Shown one piece after another: positions 25,683 through 38,777 of a DNA stretch of 64,000 nucleotides (positions within the stretch are counted from its first letter, which is position 1; each line of letters opens with the position of its first letter). The translations under genes and the position numbers were made by a program. The stretch comes from Echiichthys vipera (Eukaryota; Chordata; Actinopteri; Perciformes; Trachinidae), in assembly GCA_963691815.1 (NCBI GenBank), contig OY829662.1:19498276-19562275 (forward strand), in the 5' to 3' direction. A model generated the notes under the pieces. That model searched no databases. It had not been told where the DNA came from and saw only the letters and a list, made by a program, of their open reading frames with translations.

Positions 25683-25886
25683 AAATGATTAGTCGCCAAC
25701 TATTTTGACATTTTAGATATTAAGATCATGTGAAACTGAATATCTTTGGGTTTTGGACACAACAAGACAAGACAAACATCACCTTGGATAATGAGAACTG
25801 GGATAGACATATTTCACTATTTTCTGACATTTTATAGACAGAAATAATGGGCGTTATGATCAATAATAAAAATAATCGTGAGTGGG
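25683..25886 (+). mobile_element. ATTA-rich teleost DNA element (copy 2 of 3)
   Basis: It contains GATTAGTCGCCAACTATTTTG, AACTGAATATCTTTGGGTTT, GGACACAACAAGACAAGACA, ATTTTCTGACATTTTATAGAC and ends near AATAATCGTGAGT. More of the 3' half survives than in copy 1. Confidence 0.65.
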
Positions 25887-26476
25887 AACCCTTATGGGGG
25901 GAGTTGGTCAGTTAAACCTACATACACCTACATAAAAAACCCAATAGGTCAACACAAGCCATACAGGGTGAAATCCATCTGATTTTAATGTCACATAAAG
26001 AAACTCTCATCCCGCTTTAACAGCCAGGTGCAGAATGAAACTCCCATAAATCCAGTCTGTGCAGCTTTTCTGGGCTGTTACCTTAAACACTGATGAATCA
26101 CCAATATGGCAGCATGAGTAATAAACTCATCAGCAACTGCTTGTTATTTACTGTGGGGGTCCCTATTTCCATCCCATAATTAAATTTTTATGCCATGCGT
26201 ATATGTGTGTGCCTGTAGCTAGTGAGCACAGGCTCAGTTAACATTTACAGCTCAGTTGGGTGCAAAGGTCTTCTCATGGCAAGCAGCGTGGTTTTTCATT
26301 CAAATCCACATTTAAGCAGCTGAAGAACTGTAAGTCGTGAGACTATTGACTATGCGAGTATAATGTTGTCCATCTTGAACGCTTCGGGTGGTGTTGGTGT
26401 AGCGCAGGTCAGGCTTAGTCACATCTTATCTGCTTATTCTTGTGTGCTAGTGCCAAAAAAAGCTGAGGGGAGATAT

Positions 26477-27039
26477 CTGAGGGTGTTTTCACATATGGTT
26501 CACTTGGAGCAGGTGTTCCAAAACCGTAAGCATTTCCCCCCAATGATCAGTTTGTTTGAGCTTGATGATTCACACTTGGATGTGGAACAAAAAAAAAGCA
26601 GCCCGCCAAGAAAGAAAGGTCAAGAAGAGGTGGTCTCCGGTCCCTGGAACTGTGGTTCACACGCCAACATATAGTAGTAGATGGTGATCCGTCATACAAC
26701 GGAAAGAAGATGACTCACGTTGTGTTCAAAAGGACAGTGGACAGCAGTTTACTGATGCTAACAGTTTGCTAGAAGACCAAGAAGCTAGGGAAAGTAAGTC
26801 GTGGGTTGAGTTGAAGCAGTGATGAAGCAAAATGTCTTTTTTGGATTTTTTTATGGTGAAAAAAAAGAGGGAGGCTTATTCTCCTGGTAATATTTCTGAC
26901 CAATAAGAGAACATTTTCCTTTCACATGACATTTGTTTCCAACTTTGGACACTAACCCACGGACAAATGCAACAACAATATCATTTCGATGCAGAATCGG
27001 AACAAAGCAAACAAACTCTAGGCGTAAAAACGCCCTGAG
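26477..27039. mobile_element. 0.56-kb inverted-repeat DNA element (non-autonomous)
   Basis: The left end CTGAGGGTGTTTTCACA and the reverse complement of the right end CTCAGGGCGTTTTTACG match at most positions. The interior starts with GGTTCACTTGGAGC, typical of a fish family whose ends read GTGTTTTCACACCTGGTTC. No transposase. No convincing target duplication. Confidence 0.55.
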
Positions 27040-28083
27040 TCACCATCACCCTGATGGTGAACTTTGTGGCCTCAGAAGCAGCGAGACATCCCAGTCTGGA
27101 GCCTACGGTCAGGCTGCCTTCAACACACACCGACTCCTGTTTGGCCGCCACACCAGAGCTCGGGTCCTCTCGTAGATGTGGCGAATAGCTGAGGCTGTTT
27201 GTTGTTTTTAAAGCTCAAAATGCTGAAACGCGGTAGAGCATTGGGAGAAATAGATTTGTAAAAATGTATTAAAGTAGGTACATTAATTGTTACGGTTCAG
27301 TGAAGGAACTGAATGAAAGCTAATACAATACTCAGGAGAAACTGCAGGGGAAATTGCTTCGAGGTGGTTTCTAAAATGGACTCTGTTGTGGGCTGAGAAA
27401 ACACTACGACAATTTTCAGATCCAGCCGAAATTCAGCAGCCGACAAGGGATGAATTCTCAAAGCTCACCCTCCGACCCACCCTACGTATTTACCCTCTTC
27501 TCAAGTTCATTGGGGGACTAATTTCTCACATTTTCACAACATGCTTTTTCTCTTCTCTACTGCTATGTTTTTGATCAGCCTCCTGACCTTTTAATGCACT
27601 TTTGCAACTGCAGCAGTTGTTTTATCACCTTTGATCAAGAGACTTAATTATTAATTCATTATGACAAGGACAATAACCTTGAGCAATATTTGAGAGCACT
27701 ATGCTTCTTTATAAATTATGGATGGGCATTTTAAGTTATTTCCATATTCAGGTCCTCACATTAAATTATTATACAGGGCTCGCGGGTACGGGGTCCCAAA
27801 TTAGTTTTGGATGACACTTTGACGTATCTTGGGATCATGACAGGGATCAATGTTAAAACACCACCATTGCTGCTGAAAATCTAACTGATGTACTCTGTGA
27901 TGTAACTTTCAGTGGCGACTTAATGTATGTAAATTTAATTTACGTTAAGTTTAGTCACGTGTATTCATGTTATGTCACTTCATTCTACTGAAATAGTCGC
28001 AAGTAATGTTAGCTAACGTAACATTAACTTTCTTTATTGCCATCAGATGAGTTGACTAACCCTACTAGCAAAGTAGCTAACAT

Positions 28084-28190
28084 CAGCGCTGTTATCCAAG
28101 GTAAAAGCATCATACTAAAAATAACTTGGATGTTGAACATTGTTATGTCATAACATTACCGTATTAGCTTGGTAGCTGGAGTTTGCTGGA
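28084..28190 (+). repeat. diverged direct repeat, unit A
   Basis: Contains CAGCGCTGTTATCCAAGGT, ACTAAAAATAACTTGGATG, GTTGAACATTGTTATGTCAT and TAGCTTGGTAGCTGGAG in an order shared with unit B about 475 bp away. Confidence 0.6.
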
Positions 28191-28559
28191 GCCATCTTTC
28201 ATAGAAGCACAATCAAGTTTTAATCATGTTACGTAAGCTAACATTAACTTGCTAATTTCCCATTAGATTGGAGTGAATTGCCCATAGAGCATACTGTATC
28301 TAACATAATTTGGCAAATTCAATTGTGGGGCAGTGTCTCTTTGCTAGACTATATTCTAGCACTGACTACACCAGGTTATGATTCTGGGATAGGGGAAAAA
28401 CACTTTGTACTTTTTAAAAAATATTTTTTTAAACATTTACAGTCATCTTGGGCGACACTAAGCCCAATAGAAAAGATAGCGAAAGAGGAAGAGAAAGCTT
28501 GCTATCATGCTTTAATCCAGCACTGTAAATCTAGTAAGCCAGACTAATCGCAGGGTAGC

Positions 28560-28668
28560 CCAGCGCTGTTATCCATGGTCAAAACAAATTAACACTAAAA
28601 ATAACTTTATGAGCGTGTTGAAAGTTGTTGTACAGTAAGGTAACACACATTAGCATGGTGGCTGCATG
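28560..28668 (+). repeat. diverged direct repeat, unit B
   Basis: Contains CAGCGCTGTTATCCATGGT, ACTAAAAATAACTTTATGAG, GTTGAAAGTTGTTGTACAG and TAGCATGGTGGCTGCATGAG, the same order as unit A with many substitutions and small indels. Confidence 0.6.
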
Positions 28669-29493
28669 AGACACATCATAGTAGCACATCGTAGAAAGAT
28701 ATTTACAGTTCCACAGAAATTTAAAAATCAAGTACTCGTACCTTGAATGAATACTGTTGCCCAAATTGAGTAGTCATGCCCATCCCTATTCATTTTTTAC
28801 AAGTGTTGTGGGTGTTTCGAAAAATAGACGCAGAGAGATTAAGAGAGGTTAATTGTTATACGACTTTCACACTTTCAAAATGTGTTGGTATGAGTTAGTG
28901 ACTCAGTCTTTCCACTCGACTGAGCACTTCAAGCCCAGTGTTGATTGAGACAAAGGCTAGTGCTCTAGTGGTCAAGACTGGGTGGCCTGTTAGGGTAGAA
29001 AGGGGCATAGTGGGAGAAAGTCATTTTACAAACACACTTTATGAAGGTATAAAGACGGATTCATTATGCACACAATACAAAATGACCGTGGTGTGAAGGT
29101 CTCAGGGGTTTCCCAGATAATCCGTGAAAATGGGAAAATAATAAACAAGACTGACAGCCATAACAGAAATATCATGGCTGATTTGAAGCAGCTGAGTAAA
29201 AATAACAGCAGCATGGAAGTAATAAAAATGTTTTAAAATGAGCTTTAGAGATATGAAGAGACATCCTCAGCTGCAGAGATAAAATGGAAAACTTCCAAAG
29301 CCACTCAACTTCTTGGAGGCAGAGAAATAAATCATACATCATTACTCCTTGAGGATTGGCACTGAAATAAGGAGTTTTTGTGCCATTATTATGATCAAAT
29401 CAGTCGAATGGATGACAGGTGGTCAGTGATTAAGACGTGGGATAAACTTCTTTATGGAATAAACAAATTGAGTTTTATCAGCAATGTTCATAT

Positions 29494-29840
29494 ATTCATT
29501 CATTCATCTTCAACCGCTTATCCCGGGGTCGGAGTCGCGGGGGGCTGGAGCCGATCCCAGCTGATATCGGGCGTGAGGCAGGGTCCACCCTGGACAGGAC
29601 GCCAGTTTATCGCAGGGCACATAGAGACGAACAGAGACAGACAACCATTCACACCTACGGGCAATTTAGAGTCATCAATTAACCTAACACGTGCACGTCT
29701 TTGGACTGTGGGAGGAAACCGGAGAACCCGGAGAAAACCCACGCAGACACGGGGAGAACATGCAAACTCCACACAGAAGGGCCCCAGCCGGGATGCAAAC
29801 CTGGAACCTTCTCACTGTGAGGCGACAGTGCTGACCACTA
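29494..29840 (-). mobile_element. V-SINE, nearly complete, head clipped
   Basis: The minus strand carries the end of the tRNA-like head, the conserved core with TTTTCTCCGGGTTCTCCGG, the 3' body and an (ATGA)n tail. The first twenty or so bases of the head are absent, replaced by unrelated sequence after TAGTGGTCAGCACTG. It generates a 174-residue frame at 29378-29902 that has no meaning as a protein. Confidence 0.85.
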
Positions 29841-31109
29841 TTTTGCGTACAAAATGTTATTCATATCATATGAAAATGATGGTGAACATCACACCTTTGT
29901 AAATAAAAAGGTTTCAATAGGTTTGCCTGTATCTAATATAAGTTCATACATATTTCCCGATTGAACAAATGCAGCTTGTTTCATTTAATCAATGTAATTG
30001 CCACAGACAGTATACTCATTACAGAGCATAGATGCAAGTCATAACTGCTATTGGGAAGGGCACAAGCCCTGGCATTACGAAAGTTATTGACCTTTAGGGA
30101 GTGTTTACAAGACAATCTGCAAAATGGCCTGCATGATAAGACGATGTCTCGTACTCCCTTGTCCTTTGTCCCAGTGTTCACACAGTTGTTTATTAGCTTG
30201 CAAAGCTGGACATGACACACACAGCAAATTACAACAGGAGCCCTGATAAATCCAAAAGATAGGATCACATCGGCCACATCGCTTCATGCATAACAATGAC
30301 CATACTGTAGCTACACAGGTGCAGTCTATTGACTCAACCTTGAAGCAGCTCATCTCCTTTCTGTATACAAAGATGAAGATGCGTGTCCATGAAATCTAGA
30401 GTGTCCTGCTGAATGGTCAAAACAAAAATTGGTTATTCGAGGGCCCTTAGGAACCCTCTATTTGTGTTCCTCAGTGGATTTCCCATTATGATACAGAGGT
30501 CATGATATTATTGTGTTTCAAATAGACAATGATTATAGAAAACTGCAAGTAGCCTTCGTCAACAAATGCAGTGCTGTGTGTTTAGGGATGTATTTAATTT
30601 CATGTGAGATGTATGCATCTTATTTATGAGCTTTTGAAAATAGAGTTATGGTTCTTGCTGTGTTCAATCCAGTCTTAACCCTTCACTAATTAAAAGCGTG
30701 ATTGGGGAATGGCAGGTGGTGGAATAGAAAGTCTGCTGCTTCGTCACCTCGCACGCCGACACACCGGGAATGGATCATAAAGGGGAAACATAATGTTTTT
30801 TTTTTATTTCCTCACCTGAATAAAACGAGTTATCTGGGCTATTCAGCTTCCGACTGCTTCCTCGCTGCTGAGAAGTAACACGGGTGTGTTGAACAGATGA
30901 GTCTAAGCTCTGCATCAACAACAGTGGATATAAGTTACAGCTGTAATCAGCACAGAGAGGGGGATTGTTTACTGTGATTAACGTCTCAACACACGCCAGA
31001 GTCAGTATGACTTCCATGTGTCTTGTTAATGAGGATGCTGGAGGAAAGAAGTCAGGCCTTCAATAAGAATTATGGAGATAGATTTTTCCTTTTCCGTCTA
31101 CAATAATGA

Positions 31110-31114
<5 letters not shown>

Positions 31115-31157
<43 letters not shown>
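31115..31157. repeat. (AT)n microsatellite
   Basis: About 43 bp of uninterrupted AT, with a shorter (AT)n at about 31218-31230. Confidence 0.97.
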
Positions 31158-31158
<1 letters not shown>

Positions 31159-31572
31159 CACTCTAGGAATGATCATCTTCCTACGCATGTCACCACGGAG
31201 AATGAATTGTGCAGGTACATATATATATATACATCACTCTGAGCACTTTCAATATCTATTTCTGTCTCGAGCTCTTTCTCAATTGAAATCCTTTTGAAAG
31301 ATCTGTAATTCAGTGAATCCCTGAGCGAATGCTGAAATCTGTGATGCACCACCTCACCCTTTAAAAGGCTCTCGCTAGAAGAAGTTAGTGATGACATTAA
31401 ATTAAATGTTAAATTATTGATATCAACATAGTCTCCCTGAAGTAACCGGTAGGTTTCTGAAGAGCCGTTGTGAAGCACAGTGTGGGCGGCTTCATCTGCC
31501 TGACGGCGCCTAACTCCCGGTTAATCGAAAGATAGGTGGAGGTTTACGGAGCTGAGGCAGTCTGAATGAAGC

Positions 31573-31725
31573 CTGGGGCCTGTTTCACAAAGATAGACTT
31601 TTGCTTAAGTCAAACTGCTGGTCAGACGTTAGATGGACGTCTAAATTCACCTGAATAGCATAGCCCTTAACACACACAGTTAGCCTGAATGGCTGAGAGG
31701 GCCAGACATGTGAAACTGACCCTGG
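31573..31725. mobile_element. candidate 153-bp MITE
   Basis: The left end CCTGGGGCCTGTTTCACA and the reverse complement of the right end CCAGGGTCAGTTTCACA match over most of 17 positions. GGCCTGTTTCACAAAG is a recurrent repeat end in fish. No transposase and no clear target duplication. Confidence 0.5.
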
Positions 31726-32289
31726 TTGGTGTAGGGCTGCAACCACCTTTCACTTAAATCTTAATGTAATTTAAAAGGGTGAATTGCGTAAATGTTTACC
31801 TTTGTACAGTTAGCCTAAATTTTCCAAAACTGTACCTGTGTTGCCATTTATTACAACGACCTGAGTACTGACTTTTGTTCTTTTCATGCGCAGAGGGACA
31901 ATAAAGGAAGATGAAGAAAAAATAAGCTGTATACTTTCAACATTGAGGTCTTTGGGGATTGACTTGCTTTTGAAACCATGTGGCCATTTGAGGAACTGCC
32001 ACTTTACCTTGAACAGCTGGATTTCCCAATATCCCACTGAAATCCACCCGGCTTCAGTGATTCTAAAAACAACTGAGGAGCTACTGGCAGCTACAGACCG
32101 TGACTGTTTAAAACAACAATGGCGGCTCCTAATGAGGTTAGCGCAGATGTAGCAGTAGCATCAGTTGTATCAGAATTGGAGACTATTTCTTTATAAAAGA
32201 AGCACTGTAGGCTTTTTTTGGATGGAAAAGATGTTTTGCACTTGGTCTCTGCAGACTGTGATAGACGATGATAGACAGATGATTCATCT

Positions 32290-32302
32290 ACACACACGCA
32301 AG

Positions 32303-32343
<41 letters not shown>
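32290..32343 (+). repeat. (CA)n microsatellite
   Basis: CA dinucleotides with a few early interruptions (CACACGCAAGCACGC), then a clean run of more than 30 bp. Confidence 0.97.
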
Positions 32344-32345
<2 letters not shown>

Positions 32346-32399
32346 TAGCAATGCTGGCATAAATCATATAACAGTGATTCAATTCATAAACAACACTGA

Positions 32400-35355
32400 A
32401 TGTGCATTTGAATAAAAGCAAACTCTGTCTTACTTGCAGTGACTTCACACTGTGACTACACATCACACAGAGAAGTAAACCTTTGGAGAAGCCAACATGG
32501 GCTTCATGTCATAGATGGAGGAATCATATTTTGGTGATTAAACAAAACAAAGGGTCTTTTTAGAGGATCAAAACACAATAATGACAGCAGCAATGACAAA
32601 ACACACCTAACGGACAGTGAAGTCTAAATAAAGTCAAGCACGCTGCCATCTCAAATTGTTTAATGGGCACCTGTTCACTTAAAAAAGTAATAATAATGAT
32701 TTTATTTACTAATTGACTGTCTGCTATCAAGGACGATATCTCCATTCCCTAATATTGCTGTCTAAGGCTCCATTTGGATGGGATTTATATTACAGTCAAA
32801 GGTGGATAGTAAAATAATTCTCTATATTCTACGTTATTAAACTCATCATTCAGGATGTCGTTTTAGCCATTAGGCAAATCATAGTGCTCCTGTAAACAAG
32901 TGCAAATTACAGGAAACTAATGTGACCTTCATAACCAGTAGGCTTATCGTATTATATTATTTATTACTATAATAAATAGTAGTATTATGAAATTATATTT
33001 AAATATGTAGAGATCACAGACAAGCCAAGACACAGTCACACTACCACAGTCTAATGAATGAGCTTGGGAGGTTTTGTTCTCGTGATACATATTTATCATC
33101 TGTCTTTATCTGAGGAGTTGACAATAATAACGATAATAGTAATAATATTAGTAATGATAATTATAATATTACATTTTACGTGTATAGCACTTTACATGGT
33201 ACAGAAACAGTTAAAACAATAACAGAACAAAAACAGCTATAAGAAACTAAGAGAAATAAACAGTTGGGCTTTGAGTTGCATGGGTGAGTGTGTTGACTTC
33301 CAGAGGAGGAGGGGAGGGGGCAGCCGAGAAGAAGACCGTGTCCCCCCAGCTCAGGTGCTTGCACTGGGTTAGAAAGGGAAGGAGGCTGGCATCGGTGGCT
33401 CTGAGGTTGCAGGAAGGAGCATGTTGATGCAGGAGGTCAGTGAGGGGAGATCGAGGCGAGGTTGTGGAAGTTTAGTAGGTGATGAGGAAAACACTTAACT
33501 AAGTAATTACTAGAATTTTGCAGCACTAACTCATTAAATAACACACAGTATATGTGGACTGCTGTGGTCTTTCACATCCATTTCCCGAGTCTGTTTCAAC
33601 CTTAGGTGAATTATTTACCGCAGCACTCTTCCAGCCACATCACAAAGCATACCTAATAAATGGACTAAGTTCTGAGGCATTAATGCACTGCTCGACTAGT
33701 GTTAAGTATTATAGATGAGCGGACCTTGGCAACTACCAACATTGGCAAATTTAAAAAATCATGGCAAAATAAATTAGTAAAAGAAAAGAGCAATTAGGTA
33801 CACCATTCTCTTTGTAAAAGATTGGAATTCATTAAGATACGGTGACCTTACGTTTAAAACAAGTATCAAACAAAACAATCTGAAAGGATAATAAAATAGT
33901 TCTGCAGACTATTTTGCCCACAGTGAAGCACAGTGGACAGTGAAACCAAAGCTACCAGTTTTTCTACCAGAGGCCAGACTGTATTCAGTTCAATTTGTCA
34001 TCATCTGATGGGTCGATCACATGAATATTTGGGATCAACTTTTGATCTGCAAGTTAAGTTTTCAACCTTCATAACAATGTTGTCTGGATGAGCCTCTCGT
34101 TTAGTTTTGTGTTTGGTACAGTACGACCCTACAGGACTACAAACTGCAGGACTCCTCTGCTCAGTATGCCTTGTTTTCACCGCAGTGATACCACATTCTG
34201 TTTCAGCGTAGACAGCAAAGACAATAAGTCTGCTACATTTTTCAGCCTCAGGGTACTAAGGCTCAACTGGGCTTTCAAATGAATCAAGCTAACATGCTTA
34301 AAATCCCCCAAAATGACCATAAGGTTTGAATCACCACCTTTTTAAAACAGGGTAGGCGTCTGAGGGTAGCTTGCTACATGAAGCCCTGTAAAACATGGGA
34401 TTGTTATCTTCACAGTCCAGTTTTTGTATGAATTAAACAAATCAGGGAGCAAGACAGCCCACGAGTGAAAGCGTTGGTCCAGTCAGGTGCAGCCATCTCA
34501 CTCAGATGTTGGCACACCAATCAAGGGTTCAATTCTGGGAAGCATAGCGACCTCTTGCGTCCAAAAATGCCCCCCTGTGGACACGTACTTTTACAATTAA
34601 GAGACAGCTATGAGTGTGGTAGGAATCATCTCATTGAACTCTCTGCCATATAACACTCAAGCATAGTTTTCAAAATGTGTAAGTATTTTTTTTAAGGTTA
34701 GAGATCGTGGTTATAAAAAGGCAAATGCTCAGCTCTGATCTAACATACTACACACCCACCAACCTAACCCTCAACACCCTTACTTTCAGCCTCGCTACAT
34801 AAGGGCAAATTATTTACTGTATTGACGCTGAACGTTGGCGTTGGATGTAAATCCTGAGGTGCAGAATGGGCTTCTAAAATGATGGACAGCACTGTTCACA
34901 CATGACCACATCCAGCCTTCCACCCACACAAACCAACCCCTCTGTATCTCCCTCCTTCTCAAACCATCATACGTTGGATCAGCTCAGCCGGGGTGTGGCA
35001 GTATAACTGCAGAGTTTCTCTCTGATCACTATGAAGGTATCCCTGAGAGGCTTGAGTGCGGACAGCACCAGCTTAGCACACCAATCCTGCCCCAGCATCG
35101 AAGCTTCACAGGCCTGCTGGGAGGTCGAAGAGATGCCCTGCCCTTCAGCTCCACTGGCATGATAGGAAGGCCAAGGGGAGATGTTTGGACACGACTGACA
35201 AAATACCACCTGTCATACATTCACAGCTCAAAAACAAACTGTTTTGGATGCTGACTTTAGCTGACAGATGAAGGGGAAGACACAGAGGGGTCAAATGAGA
35301 AACAGAATCACAACACATTAATGAAAGCAAAAGAGGGCAAAGGTTGACCCTTAAC
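32400..35355. other. 3-kb non-coding stretch
   Basis: No exon found. Sequence at about 33165-33480 (ACGTGTATAGCACTTTACATGG onward) has a LINE-tail flavour but could not be assigned. A B-box-like GGGTTCAATTCTGGGA at about 34526 is isolated. Confidence 0.4.
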
Positions 35356-35361
35356 CTAACC

Positions 35362-36165
35362 GTGCATTCACACCAAAAGCGATGGAGGCGGTTAAATCGA
35401 GTCGCTTGCTCGATTTGTCACATTTTTAATCATCGATTCATTCGTGTCTATCGCAGGTAGCAGCCAAGGTGGCTAGCTAACTGAAGCTAACCCCCAGCTC
35501 AGCCTACTCTACTGTTATGCTAAATGGATGTAGTGCCAGTGCTAACCAGGGGTCGGAATGCTTCTAAAAAGTACAGAATTGAGCTCTCAGAGGAAGTGTG
35601 TGGCTCTTAAAAGAGTAGGTGTGTTGTAGTGAGATCAGGCAGTGATTTAATCTCCGTAGCTGTACAGGTGCTGTCCGGTCTCCGGTAAATCACACAAGGA
35701 TATGCTTCACTCTTCACTGACGGCTTTCTTCTTCTTCTCCTGGATTTCCGGCAGACTAGATGCCTAAAGGCACGTCACTGCCATCCACAGTTCATAGTTA
35801 TAGCCATTATATTATATCCATATGAACAGTCTGGTTTTCCCAAGGACTGCAACAATAGTGGCTTAGGTGAGCCTGGTGAGCCCCTGGATGTTTCACAGAG
35901 AACTTTGATGACGCTTACCGCAATTTCAACGCTGATTGGCTGTCGCGGCACAGCTTCACGCGATGTCGCTTGAAAAGTTCAAATTTTTCAACTTCAAGCG
36001 ACACACGGGATGAGGCAATAGATGCGATAGACGCTTCATTGCATTGCTCTTATCGCTCAGAACTTGTTGCCCGAAGCGGCATCGCGTGTCATTGCGTCAT
36101 TTACATTGATTTTGAATGGCAGCTTGACGCTTTCATCGCCTCCATCGCCTTTGGTGTGAATACAC
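35362..36165. mobile_element. 0.8-kb DNA transposon with 29-bp terminal inverted repeats
   Basis: Left repeat at 35362-35390 (GTGCATTCACACCAAAAGCG...) and right repeat at 36137-36165 (reverse complement GTGTATTCACACCAAAGGCG...) match at 27 of 29 positions, both continuing ATGGAGGCG. The interior carries TCGC/GCGA-rich sequence and no transposase. Flanking target duplication was not evident. By memory, elements with GTGTTCACACCAAA-type ends are common in fish; the superfamily is not assigned. Confidence 0.8.
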
Positions 36166-37483
36166 AGTAAGAAATAGGTATACCAATACATGCTGCTACC
36201 TGTCTGGATATAAGGAAATGTGTTTTTTTTAATCGAGGATAAGAAGGGATGTATTTTCCTGGAAGCAGTGACTTCCAGAGACAGATGACACCTTTAATTA
36301 CAGCACCTGCTTCGATCAAGTAATTAAGGATCGGAGGGGAAGAAACTAATAGTTTGCACTTCCTGACATCACCTTTAATTGTTTGCTCATTCAACATATT
36401 TTTCATCTGCTTCATTACTGACTGCAAGTGTCATTTCTCCTGTGCTAATTGTGAGGCAGAAAATAACTTCCAACGCAGCCCGTGCACAATGAAACACAAA
36501 TTGAATCAAAGTTTAATTCGTCAGTGGCTGATAAACACCGACATAGATCAGTGTTTTTGCTGTTGCCAGGCACAATTCACAAGTGGACCTCATATTCGAG
36601 CTGAAGAAAAATGATGTTAGAATCATGCATCCTTTTTTAATTATAATTAGCATTTTCATGCTGCCTTTAGGGAGGAATTTCCAGTCTAAAAAAATTAAGT
36701 ACTTCACTATATAAGCTTGTTGCCAAACCCTTCAGCAGCTCTCTTTTCTATCAGTAATGAACATTTTCTCAATTTTAAAAAGGAGGAAAACACAAGTGAT
36801 TCCAAAATATGAAGTCGCATATTTGAATAAAAAATTTAAAAAAGTAATATTTTGAAAAAAGAGTTGCAAATGTGAGATTAAAAGCGTTTTGTTTTACACC
36901 TCTATTGTTTTGTTTTACACTCCCTGTTGAACTACATCCCTTCAGAATCACCGCAGACACTTCTGCGTGCCGTGTAGCCTACTATGTCTGTAGCAATTAA
37001 ACGCAGAAAAATACTGTGCTTTTGAAGTTTAGAAAGGATGGAGGATGGTACGAGGTTCAATGATGTCATGCATAATAAGCAGCCACCTTTGGTAGAAAGC
37101 TGCTTTGTGTATAGCGGTGGTGGATGAGAGACTGCATTAAGATAGAGCAGATTGAAGTATAGCTTTTCGACATGTTTATGTTTTTCTCTTAAATTGACTT
37201 GCTCTTCTCAATGTGTTTTGCATTTCGGGTGGTTTTAAAGTTACTCAAAGGTTACTTAAGATGCATTGGTATCATTATATTGAGTCATGTTCTATCTTTC
37301 AAATCTCATTGATGTTATTTTCTGCCCCTGATTATGTTGCTGCATTCACGAGCTAATCGTAATGTGGTAACAACATGGACGCTACAGAGAAGACGTGTTG
37401 TATTCTATTGCTCAGAGCGTTCAAACAACCCGATGATCGCTGTTTCCAGTATTTATTTCCAGGTCAAAGATTTATATAAGTGG

Positions 37484-37697
37484 TTTTGTCCCAGACTTGT
37501 TGCTGCACCGGTATATTCCCCAAACACCACTACAATGGTTCTTTATCTGATTTATAATCAGGTTAATGATGATAAATAACTTCTAACTGCTCTATGTCAC
37601 TCCACATGGAAAACAGCTTTCAATTACAACCTAATACAATGTTTCATCCTCAATTTTTATGCATAATATGAGGCCAACTCAACAAGTTATGTATCAA
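37484..37697 (+). repeat. unclassified dispersed repeat, copy 1
   Basis: Shares ordered blocks with 41875-42101: TTTTGTCCCAGACTTGTTGC, TGCACCGGTATATTCCC, AACACCACTACAATG, CAATTACAACCTAATACAATG and ACAAGTTATGTATCAA. No tRNA head, inverted ends or coding content seen. Confidence 0.65.
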
Positions 37698-37839
37698 GGG
37701 TTAGGATTAGGTGAGAACTAATTTTTCCAATAATTCTGACATCACATAAATGCAAATGATTTGATCACTAGCCAAACCAAGCTCTGTAGCCCTCTCATGG
37801 GGTGGTTGGTTTATTGAGTCAGCATGTATATACTGTGTG

Positions 37840-37842
<3 letters not shown>

Positions 37843-37879
<37 letters not shown>
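37843..37879. repeat. (AT)n microsatellite
   Basis: About 37 bp of uninterrupted TA dinucleotides. Confidence 0.97.
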
Positions 37880-37882
<3 letters not shown>

Positions 37883-38757
37883 TGTAAGTGTCATGTTGCT
37901 GCTCATATACCTGATCGAAAAGACAGAAACGTTGTGTCCACTAAATATTGCAGCACTGAGTGGACATTGTGCTAGAGTTGTTCTCATCAACTCCATAATT
38001 AAAACATTGTACTGTATACTTAGTGTTTTTTAAAATGATCTTTTGTAATATAGTCAGATAGCTCTTGTTGCACAAATGTAATCAGTGGAAAATTCAATCA
38101 TGACCTCAACAAATGATGGACTATCAAAGCTGCTTTCAGCTGCCATCTGCTAAAAGAGCTGTGAAATCGAGCCACTGATGTTTGTTTTATTAGCTCTGGT
38201 TTACAATTTATGCAAGCACCCCTTTTAATCCTTCGACTAGGAAAGTTTATTTCAAAGACGGATGAAGAAAATGTGAGTGTATCTTGAATGCACCTCGCAT
38301 ATATCTAAACACACCTCCCATCATTTAGGATCATAAGACATATACCTGCTCCCCGAGTAATTCAAGTCAAATGCCGAGCCACAATAGGAGCTGATAAGCC
38401 ATCGCTCCTTGACATCTGGCAGAAGGGTGAATATTTTGAGATAATGAGCTCAGGAGAAAATGTCCGTACTGAACCACCATAGGCAGGTGCATTACAGAGT
38501 ACTGCAAAGTGGAGAAGGGAAAACAGTAATCCAGTGAGGTTTCCATGCTGCCTTAGCGGTAACATGGCAGAGGAAGATTAACACTTTGCCTGACTTTGGA
38601 AAGGTGAATCTTTCCCCTGGTCATGAATGATTCTGCAAAAACTATTGATAGGGTCGGTTGAAGCCAGTAGAGGCTTTGGCGAGTCCTCACTGTCTGACTT
38701 TTGCTCCAGGGGTGTTCTAGCCTTTTTGTCATTTCAGTTAAGGAGTTTAAAAAGCTG

Positions 38758-38777
38758 TCATCATCATCATCATCATC
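38758..38777. repeat. (ATC)6 microsatellite
   Basis: CATCATCATCATCATCATCA; translates to a poly-aspartate run on the minus strand inside a chance frame. Confidence 0.95.

Noticed and set aside
29378..29902. 174-residue plus-strand frame
   Set aside because: Most of it is antisense V-SINE sequence; no family resemblance.
34485..34560. tRNA or SINE head suggested by GGGTTCAATTCTGGGA
   Set aside because: No matching A box or SINE body could be recognised.
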